A DNA stretch of 64,000 nucleotides from Brucella pituitosa (lineage in GTDB: Bacteria; Pseudomonadota; Alphaproteobacteria; Rhizobiales; Rhizobiaceae): positions 2,159,001 through 2,223,000 of the forward strand of contig NZ_PYSY02000001.1 in assembly GCF_003049685.1 (NCBI RefSeq). The letters are read 5' to 3'. The position numbers were made by a program, and so were the translations under genes. The notes beneath the pieces were generated by a model. That model had not been told where the DNA came from. It was given only the letters and a program-made list of their open reading frames with translations, and made no database searches. Positions 30,358 through 39,953 of this stretch are shown in pieces (within the stretch, counting starts at the first letter, position 1; each line of letters starts with the position of its first letter).

Positions 30358-31011
30358 ATGAAGTTTTTCGTCGACACTGCGGACGTCAAGGAAATCCGCG
30401 AACTCAACGATCTTGGACTGGTCGATGGCGTGACCACCAATCCATCGCTGATCCTGAAATCGGGCCGCGATATTCTTGAAGTAACGAAAGAAATCTGCTC
30501 CATCGTCAAGGGTCCGGTTTCGGCTGAAGTTGCTGCGACCGAATACGAGCAGATCATGAAGGAAGCAGCAGTGATTGCCAAGATTGCAGACAATATCTGC
30601 ATCAAGCTTCCACTCACGCTCGACGGCCTCAAGGCTTGTAAGGCACTGACGTCCGATGGTCACAAGACCAACGTGACACTCTGCTTCTCGGCCAATCAGG
30701 CTCTGCTCGCTGCCAAGGCTGGCGCTACGTTTGTTTCGCCATTCATCGGTCGTATCGATGATATGGGCGTCAACGGCATGGAACTGATCGCTGAAATCCG
30801 CACCATCTTCGACAATTACGATTTCCGCACCGAAATCCTTGCGGCTTCGGTTCGCACCGTAAACCACGTCAAGGAAGCTGCCCTCATCGGCGCAGATGTC
30901 GTTACCGCACCGCCGGCAACGCTCAAGGCACTCGTCAAGCATCCGCTGACCGACAAGGGCCTCGAAACCTTCCTTGCCGACTGGGCGAAGACAGGCCAGA
31001 AGATCGCTTAA
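30358..31011 (+). CDS. tal: Transaldolase (TalC/FSA subfamily)
   Basis: A 217-aa enzyme of the short transaldolase type, which transfers dihydroxyacetone units between sugar phosphates in the pentose phosphate pathway. [13 protein letters not shown] opens the barrel, GVTTNPSLI carries the conserved Thr-Asn-Pro, the Schiff-base Lys is residue 83 in CIKLPLT, and [11 protein letters not shown] follows. GGAGG lies nine bases before the ATG. It is divergent from priA. Fructose-6-phosphate aldolase activity is the alternative that sequence alone cannot exclude. Confidence 0.93.
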   Translation: MKFFVDTADVKEIRELNDLGLVDGVTTNPSLILKSGRDILEVTKEICSIVKGPVSAEVAATEYEQIMKEAAVIAKIADNICIKLPLTLDGLKACKALTSDGHKTNVTLCFSANQALLAAKAGATFVSPFIGRIDDMGVNGMELIAEIRTIFDNYDFRTEILAASVRTVNHVKEAALIGADVVTAPPATLKALVKHPLTDKGLETFLADWAKTGQKIA

Positions 31012-31045
31012 AGCAGATCGCTTAATCAAGCTTATCGATTGATGC

Positions 31046-31075
31046 AAAACGGCGGATCATTGATCCGCCGTTTTT
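31046..31075. terminator. Bidirectional terminator between tal and the AAA ATPase gene
   Basis: AAAACGGCGGATCA and TGATCCGCCGTTTTT form a long near-perfect stem between convergent genes. T-runs are present in both directions. Confidence 0.9.
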
Positions 31076-31077
31076 GT

Positions 31078-32172
31078 TTATCCCAACTCTGTTTCGCCAT
31101 CATGCTTGGCGACACGGATCGGCCTGCTGCCGCAATATTCGATAATCGCCTCGGCCAGCCGGGCTGAATGCGTCACCACCCAGATCTGGCTGCGCTGAGA
31201 CGCCTGCGCAATCATCTTCGCAAGCGAAGGGATCATATCCGGGTGCAGGCTTGCTTCTGGTTCGTTCAATGCTATCAGCGGCGGCAAACGATAAGACAAA
31301 AGCGCGCCTGCAAGCGCGAGCAGACGTATCTGTCCGTCGGACAACTCGCCCGGACGAAAAACGCGCGGCGGAAAGGCCGGAAAGTTGAGGCCGAATGTTG
31401 CCGTTTCTTCGGGATATGGAATGACGAGCTTTGCGCCCTCCAAGGCATCGGCAATCAGACGATCAAGATCGACCGTATCCTGACGGATATGCGCAAGCGT
31501 CGCAAAGACTGAGGCGAGGTTACTGCCATCTTCATCGAGCATCGCAGCGGTTGCCGCAATTGCTGGCTGACGCACCGGCGCATCGCGATCACTTCTGAAC
31601 CCGTGATAAAAACGCCAGCTACGCAATTGAGCGGATAAATCGCCGATTTCCGGATAGTGCCCTGACTGCCCGAGAACCGCGAGACCACTTTCGGAAGTAA
31701 GCAACCTTGTCGGATGCTCCATCCGCCGCCCTTCCCCATCGCGCGCAAAAACGGCCGGGCCTTTACGATCCATGAGATCGACCGGACGGCGCCCTGTATC
31801 GAGATTGAGCTGTTCTTCCTTGATCTGCGGCTCAAACGGAAAAGCACCTGATACCGGCGGCGGCAATCCTGCCTCAACCCGATAAGACAAACGCGAAGCA
31901 AGGCGTTCATCTTCAAATTCAGCCTCAAGAATGATTCGCGCTGGTTCATGCTTGCGCCGAGTGCCTCCCCACATGGCCGATTGCATACCGCCTTCACGCA
32001 CGATCTCCGTCGAGAATGTGCCTTCAGAGGCTGCCTTCACCAGTTGCAGCGCACGGTAAAGATTGGATTTTCCAGCGCCATTTTCACCGACGAAAACCGT
32101 GACCTGCCCCAGATCAAACCGGACAGACCGAAGCGAGCGATAGCCTTTTGCCGTGAATGAAACGAGCCGCAT
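31078..32172 (-). CDS. Predicted AAA/ABC-type ATPase (RecF/SMC-like, COG4637-type)
   Basis: A 364-aa protein with Walker A GENGAGKS at 29-36 after an N-terminal FTAKGYRSLRSVRFDLG strand. An ABC-like signature LSDGQIRLLALAGAL and the box LPPLIALNEPEASLHPDMIP follow, and the C-terminus has WVVTHSARLAEAI (the switch His). The Walker B aspartate is replaced by Asn in NEPEASLHP, as I recall for this predicted-ATPase family. Such proteins resemble OLD and RecF ATPases, but the cellular role is unknown. No nuclease partner or TOPRIM domain is adjacent, so I do not call a defence system. Confidence 0.8.
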   Translation of the reverse strand: MRLVSFTAKGYRSLRSVRFDLGQVTVFVGENGAGKSNLYRALQLVKAASEGTFSTEIVREGGMQSAMWGGTRRKHEPARIILEAEFEDERLASRLSYRVEAGLPPPVSGAFPFEPQIKEEQLNLDTGRRPVDLMDRKGPAVFARDGEGRRMEHPTRLLTSESGLAVLGQSGHYPEIGDLSAQLRSWRFYHGFRSDRDAPVRQPAIAATAAMLDEDGSNLASVFATLAHIRQDTVDLDRLIADALEGAKLVIPYPEETATFGLNFPAFPPRVFRPGELSDGQIRLLALAGALLSYRLPPLIALNEPEASLHPDMIPSLAKMIAQASQRSQIWVVTHSARLAEAIIEYCGSRPIRVAKHDGETELG

Positions 32173-32226
32173 GATTTCCTCTGACTATGCATCGTACTTT
32201 CCAAAAGGACGCACGGCGCTTGAATA

Positions 32227-32257
32227 GAAAAGGCGGCACAAGATGCACCGCCTTTTC
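32227..32257 (-). terminator. Intrinsic terminator of the leuS-lptE operon
   Basis: Perfect 10-bp arms GAAAAGGCGG (32227-32236) and CCGCCTTTTC (32248-32257) lie just past the lptE stop. Confidence 0.8.
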
Positions 32258-32279
32258 AAATTCAATCAAGCTGATTTGC

Positions 32280-32858
32280 TCAGAGCTTAGACATCTGCAT
32301 CGCAAGCGAGAGGAATATCTGTTCTGCCAGCTCTTCCGCTGCACGCTTGGTGGCGTCGCGTTGAGCGCGCAGGTTAGCAAACTCCTGCCGTGGACGATCG
32401 AAAGAGGCACCAGCCGTGCGCGTACCAGAGACAAGAGGCTTGCCGTCCTTGTCACGCAATACATAGTTCGATGTCGCCTTGACGATACCAGCCGATGGAC
32501 GACCGGTACGATCCGTCTGATCGCCGATATCCACACTCACTGCATTCAGCGTATAGGTGCTCAGACCAAGGCTGAGGCGATAATTTGGAGCTGCAGGTTC
32601 ACCTGCTCCACCGCCGAGCAAAAAGATCAGACGGTTACGAACCTGCTGCTGAAACACATCGCCAGCCGGATCAATCGCCACCGACGCAAGCTTGCTGCGC
32701 ATATCCGGTGTGACACTGCCACCGATTGTGCCACCGGCACCACCCGACGAATAAAGCGGTTGCACGGTACAGCCTGCGATCAGAACCGCTGCCCCCAGAG
32801 CAGCGATTGCGACGCGGAAAGCCTTGAATGCGGAAATGAGGCGATCAGGCAACGACAT
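32280..32858 (-). CDS. lptE: LPS-assembly lipoprotein LptE
   Basis: LptE plugs the LptD barrel that inserts lipopolysaccharide in the outer membrane. The ATG at 32858 gives 192 aa with a lipoprotein signal ending LIAGC (Cys30). The mature part starts TVQPLYSS, common in alphaproteobacterial LptE. The mid-part contains [11 protein letters not shown] and [21 protein letters not shown]. The start overlaps the leuS stop by 14 bases, implying translational coupling. The leuS-lptE-holA order is usual in Rhizobiales, but here a terminator follows and no holA is seen. Confidence 0.88.
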   Translation of the reverse strand: MSLPDRLISAFKAFRVAIAALGAAVLIAGCTVQPLYSSGGAGGTIGGSVTPDMRSKLASVAIDPAGDVFQQQVRNRLIFLLGGGAGEPAAPNYRLSLGLSTYTLNAVSVDIGDQTDRTGRPSAGIVKATSNYVLRDKDGKPLVSGTRTAGASFDRPRQEFANLRAQRDATKRAAEELAEQIFLSLAMQMSKL

Positions 32859-35478
32859 TGACGATCCTTTGCGGCACCACGATGATCTTCTTCGGCGAGC
32901 CCCCATCGAGCGCAGCCTTGACAAAGTCAAGTTCGAGCACCGCCTGCTGGATTGTAGCTTGATCAGCGTCGCGGGCGATTGTCAAATCCCCACGCTTCTT
33001 CCCGTTGATCTGCACCGGCAAAACGATCTCGTTTTCCACGATCATCGCTGCATTAAACGATGGCCATGCAGCCGTTGCGGCCAGCGTGTCCTTGCCGGTG
33101 ATCTTGCCGCCGAGTTCAGTCAGGCACTGTTCAGCCAGATGTGGCATCATCGGTGCAACCATCAGAACCAGCATTTCGGTGGCTTCACGCAAAGCCCCCT
33201 TCAACTGATTGTCAGCCTTGCCCGAGGCAGCCAGCTGCAACGATGCTGCGAGCGCATTCACCAACTCATAAAGACGTGCAACCGCACGATTGAAAGCGAG
33301 CTTTTCAATGTCGTCGCCAACGGCCTGCACGGCCTTGTGCGCAGCCTTTGAAATAGCAAGCGCGTCGCCGTCCGTGCCAGATTTCGGCGCAACGTCTTTC
33401 AGCGCAGGTGCTGCTTCAGATACCAGACGCCAGACACGCTGCACGAAACGATGCGCACCTTCAGCACCAGCTTCCGTCCAGATCACATCGCGCTCTGGCG
33501 GACTGTCGGACAGCATGAACCAGCGTGCCGTATCTGCGCCGTAAGAAGAGATAATGTCGTCGGGATCGACCACATTTTTCTTCGACTTCGACATTTTTTC
33601 AATCGAACCAATATCGACCGGAGCACCGCTATCAAGCATGGTGGCTACGCGCTTGCCGTCAACGTCTTCAATGCGAATATCGGCGGGTGCCACCCACTGA
33701 CCATCAGACTTATAGGTCTCGTGAACCACCATACCCTGTGTAAACAGGCCCTTGAATGGCTCGTCGATACCGACATGACCGGCCACTTTCATGGCGCGGG
33801 TGAAGAAGCGCGAGTAGAGCAGATGCAGGATCGCGTGTTCTACGCCACCAATATACTGATCAACCGGCAACCAGCGATCCGCAACAGCACGATCCGTCGG
33901 CTCGTTTTCCCAAGGGGCTGTAAAGCGCGTGTAGTACCACGACGAATCGACGAACGTATCCATCGTATCCGTTTCGCGACGGGCTTCGCCGCCGCATTTC
34001 GGGCACTTCACATGACGCCAGGTCGCATGACGGTCGAGCGGATTGCCCGGACGGTCGAACTCGACATCATCCGGCAACTTGACCGGCAGATCGGCGCGCG
34101 GCACCGGATTGACGCCACAGCTTTCGCAATGGATCATCGGGATCGGGCAGCCCCAGTAACGCTGACGCGAAATGCCCCAGTCACGCAGACGGAACTGCAC
34201 CTTGCGGCTTGCCTGTGGGCTATTGTCGAGGCTGGTCTGTTCCAGACGGTTCGCCACTTCTTTGAAGGCGGCTTCCGGTGTCATGCCGTCGAGGAAGCGT
34301 GAATTAATCATCACACCATCGTCGCCATACGCCGTATCGGTGATCGCGAAAGTCGCAGCATCTTCGCCTTTCGGCATCACAACAGGCACAACCGGCAGGC
34401 CGTATTTGTTTGCGAAGTCAAGATCGCGCTGATCGCCAGACGGGCAGCCGAAGATCGCCCCCGTGCCATATTCCATCAAAACGAAATTGGCGACATAGAC
34501 GGGCAATTCCCAGTTCTCATCGAACGGATGCCGAACCTTAACGCCCGTGTCGTAGCCCTTCTTCTCGGCCGTTTCGAGTGCTGCCAGCGACGTACCTGCC
34601 TGATGGCATTCGGTGATAAAATCGGTCAGGGCCTGATTGCCCTCAGCCAGCGTTCTGGCCAACGGATGATCGGCAGCGATTGCCAGGAACGACGCGCCAA
34701 ACAGCGTGTCCGGGCGTGTCGTGTAAACTTCAACTTCCGAGAAACCGGCAGGGGCAGTCTTAGCGTCCAGCGCGAAACGAACCTGCAAGCCTTCCGACTT
34801 GCCGATCCAGTTGCGCTGCATCAGACGAACCTTTTCCGGCCACTGGTCGAGCGTATCGAGACCGGCCAGCAATTCTTCACTGAAATCGGTGATCTTGAAG
34901 AACCACTGTGTCAGTTCACGCTGTTCGACCAGCGCACCCGAACGCCAGCCACGACCGTCCACCACCTGCTCATTGGCAAGCACGGTGTTGTCGACCGGAT
35001 CCCAGTTCACCTTGGAGGTCTTGCGCGTCACCAGACCTTTTTCAAACAGATCGATGAACAGCATCTGCTGGCGATGATAATATTCAACATCGCAGGTCGC
35101 AAATTCGCGCGACCAGTCGAGCGACAGGCCCATCGACTTCAGCTGGCGCTTCATAGTGGCGATGTTCTGATAGGTCCATTCTTTCGGATGGACCTTGTTC
35201 TGCATGGCAGCGTTTTCAGCAGGCATACCAAACGCATCCCATCCCATCGGATGAAGCACGTTGAAACCTTTGGCGCGCTTGTAGCGAGCGACCACGTCAC
35301 CCATCGCATAGTTGCGCACATGGCCCATGTGAATGCGCCCCGATGGATAGGGGAACATTTCGAGCACGTAGTACTTCTCGCGGGGATCGCTGTTGTCGGT
35401 TTCGAAAGTCTGGTTTTCTTCCCAGATTTTCTGCCAATGTGCTTCCGCCACGCGCGGATTATAACGTTCGGCTGCCAT
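32845..35478 (-). CDS. leuS: Leucyl-tRNA synthetase
   Basis: Class I aminoacyl-tRNA synthetase of 877 aa, starting at ATG 35478 ([21 protein letters not shown]). The HIGH-type motif [12 protein letters not shown] is at 42-53, and the catalytic KMSKS is in [19 protein letters not shown]1 editing insert ([21 protein letters not shown]; conserved TRPDT) and a zinc-like CESCG...CPKCGG region are visible. The longer frame to 35544 adds 22 codons without family resemblance. It is divergent from the YggS-type gene. Confidence 0.96.
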   Translation of the reverse strand: MAAERYNPRVAEAHWQKIWEENQTFETDNSDPREKYYVLEMFPYPSGRIHMGHVRNYAMGDVVARYKRAKGFNVLHPMGWDAFGMPAENAAMQNKVHPKEWTYQNIATMKRQLKSMGLSLDWSREFATCDVEYYHRQQMLFIDLFEKGLVTRKTSKVNWDPVDNTVLANEQVVDGRGWRSGALVEQRELTQWFFKITDFSEELLAGLDTLDQWPEKVRLMQRNWIGKSEGLQVRFALDAKTAPAGFSEVEVYTTRPDTLFGASFLAIAADHPLARTLAEGNQALTDFITECHQAGTSLAALETAEKKGYDTGVKVRHPFDENWELPVYVANFVLMEYGTGAIFGCPSGDQRDLDFANKYGLPVVPVVMPKGEDAATFAITDTAYGDDGVMINSRFLDGMTPEAAFKEVANRLEQTSLDNSPQASRKVQFRLRDWGISRQRYWGCPIPMIHCESCGVNPVPRADLPVKLPDDVEFDRPGNPLDRHATWRHVKCPKCGGEARRETDTMDTFVDSSWYYTRFTAPWENEPTDRAVADRWLPVDQYIGGVEHAILHLLYSRFFTRAMKVAGHVGIDEPFKGLFTQGMVVHETYKSDGQWVAPADIRIEDVDGKRVATMLDSGAPVDIGSIEKMSKSKKNVVDPDDIISSYGADTARWFMLSDSPPERDVIWTEAGAEGAHRFVQRVWRLVSEAAPALKDVAPKSGTDGDALAISKAAHKAVQAVGDDIEKLAFNRAVARLYELVNALAASLQLAASGKADNQLKGALREATEMLVLMVAPMMPHLAEQCLTELGGKITGKDTLAATAAWPSFNAAMIVENEIVLPVQINGKKRGDLTIARDADQATIQQAVLELDFVKAALDGGSPKKIIVVPQRIVNVVA

Positions 35479-35599
35479 GAGCGTATTTACTCGTACGAAG
35501 ATGATGCAATAAGGAGAGTCGTCATTAATGGCGACCTTCACCACGTATTGGCGAAAGCGTCAACCTTTTGCGGATGAAAAGCCTGAAAGCGAGAGTTTC

Positions 35600-36280
35600 A
35601 TGTCAGATATTGTAGCGAACCTGAACAAGGTCAAGGCTGTCATTGCCAATGCCGAAGAAGAAGCACGCCGCGATAAGGGCTCTGTGACACTCGTTGCTGT
35701 GTCCAAAACATTCGAGGCCGAGGACATTCGCCCTGCCCTCGACGCAGGCCAGCGGGTCTTCGGCGAAAACCGCGTGCAGGAAACACAAGGCAAATGGCCA
35801 GCGCTGCGTGAAGCCTATCCGGGCATCGAGCTGCATCTGATCGGCCCACTACAATCCAACAAGGCAGCCGACGCTGTAGCTCTGTTCGATGTGATTGAAA
35901 CCGTGGACCGCGAAAAAATTGCAGCCGCCCTCGCCGCCGAGATCAAGAAGCAGGGCAAAAGCCCGAAGCTTTACGTTCAGGTCAATACCGGCCTTGAGGA
36001 ACAGAAGGCTGGTATCGCGCCCAAAGAAACAATTGCCTTCGTCGAGCGTTGCCGCAACGAGCACGACCTCTCAATCGAAGGACTGATGTGCATTCCGCCA
36101 GCAGACGAAAATCCGGGGCCGCATTTTGCGCTGCTCGAAAAGCTTGCCCGCGAAGCCAATGTCGACAAGCTCTCAATGGGTATGTCAGGCGACTTTGAGA
36201 CTGCTGTTGGCTTCGGTGCAACATCGGTGCGCGTTGGCTCAGCGATTTTTGGCGGAAGGAGCTATTCGCCTTCTGCATGA
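35600..36280 (+). CDS. YggS-family PLP-binding protein (PLP homeostasis protein)
   Basis: A 226-aa single-domain alanine-racemase-like barrel. It binds pyridoxal phosphate through Lys36 in VAVSKT and has the family motifs FGENRVQE, HLIGPLQSNK, QVNTGLEEQKAG and LSMGMSGDFETAV. These proteins help control PLP and amino-acid pools and have no known enzymatic reaction. I chose the ATG at 35600, preceded by GAGAG. The frame is open upstream to 35528, but that stretch overlaps the leuS promoter side. Its end overlaps the convergent FUSC gene by 19 bases. Confidence 0.92.
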   Translation: MSDIVANLNKVKAVIANAEEEARRDKGSVTLVAVSKTFEAEDIRPALDAGQRVFGENRVQETQGKWPALREAYPGIELHLIGPLQSNKAADAVALFDVIETVDREKIAAALAAEIKKQGKSPKLYVQVNTGLEEQKAGIAPKETIAFVERCRNEHDLSIEGLMCIPPADENPGPHFALLEKLAREANVDKLSMGMSGDFETAVGFGATSVRVGSAIFGGRSYSPSA

Positions 36281-36819
36281 GTTGACGGCTGCTGTCTGCG
36301 CGCCCTCACCCGCTCAATAAGCCTGGTATAAATCCAGGCCAAAGCGATTGCGACCGCGCAGCCGAGCGCGATTTCGATCAACCGCGATAAGGCAAGCAGT
36401 AGTTCCTCGTTGCGCGACTGAGCAAAGCGTCCCGCATCCATCACAATCACCACGGTTGCGGGCGCCAGTCGCCAATTGACCGGATATCGGTCGATCATCA
36501 GGATGACAAATACCGTCAGGGCCGCTCCGAACAGGCTCGCAATGGGTGAATACCCCACGAGCCAAATGGTTATCATGCCGATGGCACATCCAACCGCCGT
36601 ATTGATCGCGCGTGCCTGCGAAAGCGCAAGCGTCGTGCGAACGTCGGGATCTGAAATGATAAGCACAGTGATCACGGCCCATATCGGGTGCTCAATCCCC
36701 GCCCATTGCAACGCAAACCAACAAATCAGACAGCCGAGCAACGTCTTTGAGGCGTAGAGCAGCGCTTTTTCCGGGTGGGACAGATGCACAAACGCCATTT
36801 GGCCTTCCAGCAATCTCAT
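36262..36819 (-). CDS. FUSC/aromatic acid exporter-like membrane protein
   Basis: A 185-aa protein with about five hydrophobic helices and a basic cytoplasmic tail. HPIWAVITVLIISDP followed by ALSQARAINTAVGCAIG is the core of the FUSC/ArAE N-terminal transmembrane domain. Family members of this short kind lack the cytosolic domain of full-length exporters. No substrate can be assigned. It overlaps the YggS-type gene at the 3' end and is followed upstream by a dispersed repeat. Confidence 0.75.
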   Translation of the reverse strand: MRLLEGQMAFVHLSHPEKALLYASKTLLGCLICWFALQWAGIEHPIWAVITVLIISDPDVRTTLALSQARAINTAVGCAIGMITIWLVGYSPIASLFGAALTVFVILMIDRYPVNWRLAPATVVIVMDAGRFAQSRNEELLLALSRLIEIALGCAVAIALAWIYTRLIERVRARRQQPSTHAEGE

Positions 36820-36844
36820 TGAAAACAGGTCGTGCTATGCATCT

Positions 36845-36951
36845 TAGAGCATAATTCCTTAAACTTGGATCAGTTTAAGGTAAAATTATGCTCTAATTTT
36901 AAAGTGTTAGAGCGACCTTTGCGCGCCCAATAGGGCGCCCGGCGCTCTAGA
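36845..36951. repeat. Composite dispersed repeat with two nested inverted repeats
   Basis: First unit: AGAGCATAATT (36846-36856) pairs with AATTATGCTCT (36884-36894), and inside it CCTTAAAC pairs with GTTTAAGG. Second unit: TTAGAGCG near 36908 pairs with CGCTCTAGA near 36950, around GCGCGCCC/GGGCGCC. Both share the TTAGAG...CTCTA ends of the 106-bp repeats. It fills the gap between the usg and FUSC genes. Confidence 0.75.
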
Positions 36952-36961
36952 TCAGCGTTTG

Positions 36962-37249
36962 TCAGTGTAAAATAATTTCTCCCTGCACGCTCTTCCAACC
37001 AGATGGTCCCAGCAGTCTACAATGCGCGTAAGCGACTGAATGCAACGGCCCGTCGATCTTTTCCTTCCAGAATTCTATGAAATGATTGAGCACCGGAAAT
37101 TCCGGCGCGAGATCGTAGTCCTGCCAGACAAAAAGCTGCAGCACATGTGGATGATCAGGCATGTGATAGAAGATTTTCGCCGTCGTCAGACCGTAACCGG
37201 CAAGCTGCAGTTCGAAGGCCGACTTTGAAATAAAAGCGGATGTCGTCAT
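36962..37249 (-). CDS. usg: Usg protein (tryptophan-locus-associated small protein family)
   Basis: A 95-aa protein with the characteristic run YGLTTAKIFYHMPDHPH and WQDYDLAPEFPVLNHFIEFW. The Usg family is widespread in alphaproteobacteria and was named from its position in tryptophan gene clusters. No biochemical role is known to me. Here there are no trp genes beside it. The length is complete for the family. Confidence 0.88.
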   Translation of the reverse strand: MTTSAFISKSAFELQLAGYGLTTAKIFYHMPDHPHVLQLFVWQDYDLAPEFPVLNHFIEFWKEKIDGPLHSVAYAHCRLLGPSGWKSVQGEIILH

Positions 37250-37540
37250 GGCGATTTCCCCTTTTTATGAAGAGCCATTCTAAATATTTAGCGGCTCCGA
37301 TAGGAATTATAATCGCGCAAAATAGTTTTTAAAGCGTAAAAACAATATGTTAGCACTAATACAGCATGAGTGCTGCCGCTCCGTTCATATTTTTGTGCTG
37401 CGTCATTGTGGACCATAGTCGATCCCAATGTCTAATTTACGTTGGACGCGACGGAATGTAGATGAGTCTGGCGATAGCTTCGCCCCGATGCGGGCTGTCG
37501 ATTCTGGCGGGAGGATCGCCGGACAGTTATGGAGGAACAC

Positions 37541-39496
37541 ATGTCGGAAAAGCTTTACCCCGTTCTGCCGGGGGCAAAGAAGAACACGCTCATTGACAAC
37601 GAGAAATATCTCGAATGGTACAATGAAAGCGTGACCGACCCGGATGGCTTCTGGGCCAAGCACGGCCGCCGGATTGACTGGTTCAAGCCCTTTACCAAAG
37701 TCAAGAATACTGATTTCAACGGCGACGTATCGATCAAGTGGTATGAAGATGGCGTCACCAACGTCTCCTACAATTGTATCGACCGCCATCTGAAAAGCCG
37801 TGGCGATAAGGTTGCGATCATCTGGGAAGGTGACAACCCGTACATCGATAAAAAGATCACCTATCTTGAGCTTTACGAAAATGTCTGCCGCCTCGCCAAT
37901 GTGCTGAAAAAGCATGGCGTTAAAAAAGGTGACCGCGTCACCATTTATCTGCCGATGATCCCCGAAGCGACCTATGCGATGCTCGCCTGCGCCCGTATTG
38001 GCGCCGTGCATTCGGTCGTCTTTGCAGGCTTCTCTCCGGAAGCGCTTGCTGGCCGTATCGTTGATTGCGAATCCACTTTTGTCATCACCGCCGATGAAGG
38101 TGTGCGTGGCGGCAAGCCAGTCCCACTCAAGGAAAACACCGACACTGCTATCGACATTGCTGCCAAGCAGTATGTCATCGTCAACAAGGTTCTCACGGTG
38201 CGCCGCACCGGCGGCAAGGTGAGCTGGGGACCGGGCCGCGATCTCTGGTATCATCAGGAAGTGGCAAGCGTTGAGCCGACCTGTGAACCTGAACCAATGA
38301 ACGCGGAAGACCCGCTGTTCATCCTTTATACCTCCGGCTCGACCGGCAAGCCAAAGGGCGTGCTTCACACCACCGGCGGCTATCTCGTCTATGCTTCGAT
38401 GACACATCAATATGTCTTCGACTATCACGACGGCGATGTTTACTGGTGTACCGCGGATGTGGGCTGGGTGACGGGTCATTCCTACATCGTCTATGGACCG
38501 CTCGCCAATGGCGCGACCACGCTGATGTTTGAAGGCGTACCGAACTTCCCCGACCAGGGTCGGTTCTGGGAAGTCATCGACAAGCACCATGTCAACATCT
38601 TCTATACAGCGCCAACTGCAATTCGCGCACTGATGGGCGCGGGCGATGAGTTCGTCACACGTTCGTCTCGCTCGACATTGCGCCTGCTTGGCTCGGTCGG
38701 CGAACCGATCAACCCGGAAGCCTGGGAATGGTATTACAACGTCGTGGGCGATCAGCATTCGCCGATTGTCGATACCTGGTGGCAGACGGAAACCGGCGGC
38801 ATTCTGATTACACCATTGCCCGGTGCAACCGACCTCAAGCCGGGCTCCGCAACCCGTCCGTTCTTCGGTGTAAAGCCGCAGCTCGTGGACAATGAGGGTG
38901 CAGTTGTTGAAGGCGCGGTCGATGGCAATCTCTGCATCATCGACTCGTGGCCGGGTCAGATGCGCACACTTTATGGCGATCACAAGCGCTTCATCGAAGC
39001 TTACTTCTCCACCTACAAGGGCAAGTATTTTACCGGTGATGGCTGCCGCCGCGATGACGACGGTTATTACTGGATCACTGGTCGCGTCGATGACGTGCTC
39101 AATATTTCCGGTCATCGTCTTGGCACGGCGGAAATCGAGTCGGCACTCGTCTCGCATCACTCGGTTTCGGAAGCTGCGGTTGTCGGCTATCCACACCCGA
39201 TCAAGGGACAGGGTATCTATTGCTACGTCACTCTGATGACTGGCGCGGAAACACAGGATGCTGACGCTTTGCGCAAGGAGCTGATCAGCCACGTGCGTAA
39301 GGAAATCGGGCCAATTGCAACGCCAGATAAGATTCAGTTCTCGCCGGGCCTGCCAAAGACCCGTTCGGGCAAGATCATGCGCCGCATCCTGCGCAAGATC
39401 GCCGAAGACGAGTTTGGAGCACTGGGCGATACCTCGACTCTCGCCGATCCGGGCGTCGTGGACGATCTGATCGAAAACCGTCAGAATAAGAAATAG
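37541..39496 (+). CDS. acs: Acetyl-CoA synthetase (AMP-forming)
   Basis: The enzyme activates acetate to acetyl-CoA through acetyl-AMP. The ATG at 37541 ([11 protein letters not shown]) has GGAGG upstream and gives 651 aa, the standard length. Motifs are [12 protein letters not shown] (ATP loop), WWQTETGG (A5), [23 protein letters not shown] (A7/A8) and a C-terminal TRSGKIMRR with Lys611. In the family that lysine is needed for adenylation and is controlled by acetylation. It is monocistronic with its own terminator, and the 290-base upstream gap holds the promoter. Confidence 0.96.
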   Translation: MSEKLYPVLPGAKKNTLIDNEKYLEWYNESVTDPDGFWAKHGRRIDWFKPFTKVKNTDFNGDVSIKWYEDGVTNVSYNCIDRHLKSRGDKVAIIWEGDNPYIDKKITYLELYENVCRLANVLKKHGVKKGDRVTIYLPMIPEATYAMLACARIGAVHSVVFAGFSPEALAGRIVDCESTFVITADEGVRGGKPVPLKENTDTAIDIAAKQYVIVNKVLTVRRTGGKVSWGPGRDLWYHQEVASVEPTCEPEPMNAEDPLFILYTSGSTGKPKGVLHTTGGYLVYASMTHQYVFDYHDGDVYWCTADVGWVTGHSYIVYGPLANGATTLMFEGVPNFPDQGRFWEVIDKHHVNIFYTAPTAIRALMGAGDEFVTRSSRSTLRLLGSVGEPINPEAWEWYYNVVGDQHSPIVDTWWQTETGGILITPLPGATDLKPGSATRPFFGVKPQLVDNEGAVVEGAVDGNLCIIDSWPGQMRTLYGDHKRFIEAYFSTYKGKYFTGDGCRRDDDGYYWITGRVDDVLNISGHRLGTAEIESALVSHHSVSEAAVVGYPHPIKGQGIYCYVTLMTGAETQDADALRKELISHVRKEIGPIATPDKIQFSPGLPKTRSGKIMRRILRKIAEDEFGALGDTSTLADPGVVDDLIENRQNKK

Positions 39497-39852
39497 CAAA
39501 AAAGGCCGGGATTTCCCGGCCTTTTTAGTATCGCGGCACCCTCACCCTGAGGAAGCGCGAAGCGCTGTCTCAGAGTGAGGGTAACTACAGGTCGCAGGAG
39601 CGGAAATACCCCAAATTTTAAAAAATCGATTGTCCGACCCTTAATCTCCCAGTCGCCAAAACGCGCAGGATCTTTGCCGCCGCGACCGCCGATTTCTCGC
39701 GGGAGCTTTTCAGCCGTCTCAGTGGAGCGGCGTTCTTCGGCTTCTTTGAGCGCGCGCTGTGCTGCCGCTGGCAAATCGTCAAACTTGCGCGGAGCTACAT
39801 TATCATTGATGTCGGTTTCGTTGAATTTATCGGTCATCCGCGGCAAATCCAT
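39481..39852 (-). CDS. SDHAF4-like protein (DUF1674), apparently missing its normal stop codon
   Basis: Residues 1-77 look like a complete DUF1674/SDHAF4 protein, ending with the conserved [19 protein letters not shown] followed by TIDF, where family members normally stop. SDHAF4 proteins help assemble succinate dehydrogenase. Here translation would continue for 46 more residues through a dispersed repeat and the acs terminator. The DF codons are followed by TTA within a run of six T (39620-39625 as A on the plus strand). With one T fewer the frame would read GAT TTT TAA. So this is either a stop-loss mutation or a base-calling error. Confidence 0.75.
   Translation of the reverse strand: MDLPRMTDKFNETDINDNVAPRKFDDLPAAAQRALKEAEERRSTETAEKLPREIGGRGGKDPARFGDWEIKGRTIDFLKFGVFPLLRPVVTLTLRQRFALPQGEGAAILKRPGNPGLFCYFLF
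39498..39526 (+). terminator. Intrinsic terminator of acs
   Basis: AAAAAGGCCGGG and CCCGGCCTTTTT form a perfect 12-bp stem with an ATTT loop, two bases after the acs stop. It is symmetric enough to act in both directions. Confidence 0.92.
39539..39581. repeat. Inverted repeat CCCTCACCCTGAG...CTCAGAGTGAGGG
   Basis: Arms at 39539-39551 and 39569-39581 pair with one mismatch around a GC-rich centre containing AAGCGCGAAGCGCT. It sits downstream of acs, inside the extended frame of the SDHAF4-like gene. Similar CCCTCA-CTGAG palindromes are common between genes in alphaproteobacteria. Confidence 0.7.
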
Positions 39853-39953
39853 TATTGAAGCTCAGAGGTTTCATACCCATCATATAGTTAAACTTGGTGG
39901 GCAAGCAAAACCCTGTTTGAGATCAATTCTCGCTGAACTGGAGACCTATACGC

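Noticed and set aside
31078..32172. Phage-defence system around the AAA ATPase
   Set aside because: Neighbours are transaldolase and lptE-leuS. There is no nuclease, TOPRIM or toxin gene and no sign of horizontal transfer.
27541..37367. Shared 13-base word CACTAATACAGCA upstream of the atp operon and of acs
   Set aside because: Chance matches of this length are expected several times in 64 kb, and the flanks differ.
37403..39499. 698-codon minus-strand frame opposite acs
   Set aside because: It is the mirror of the acs reading frame and has no recognisable domain. acs has all its catalytic motifs.
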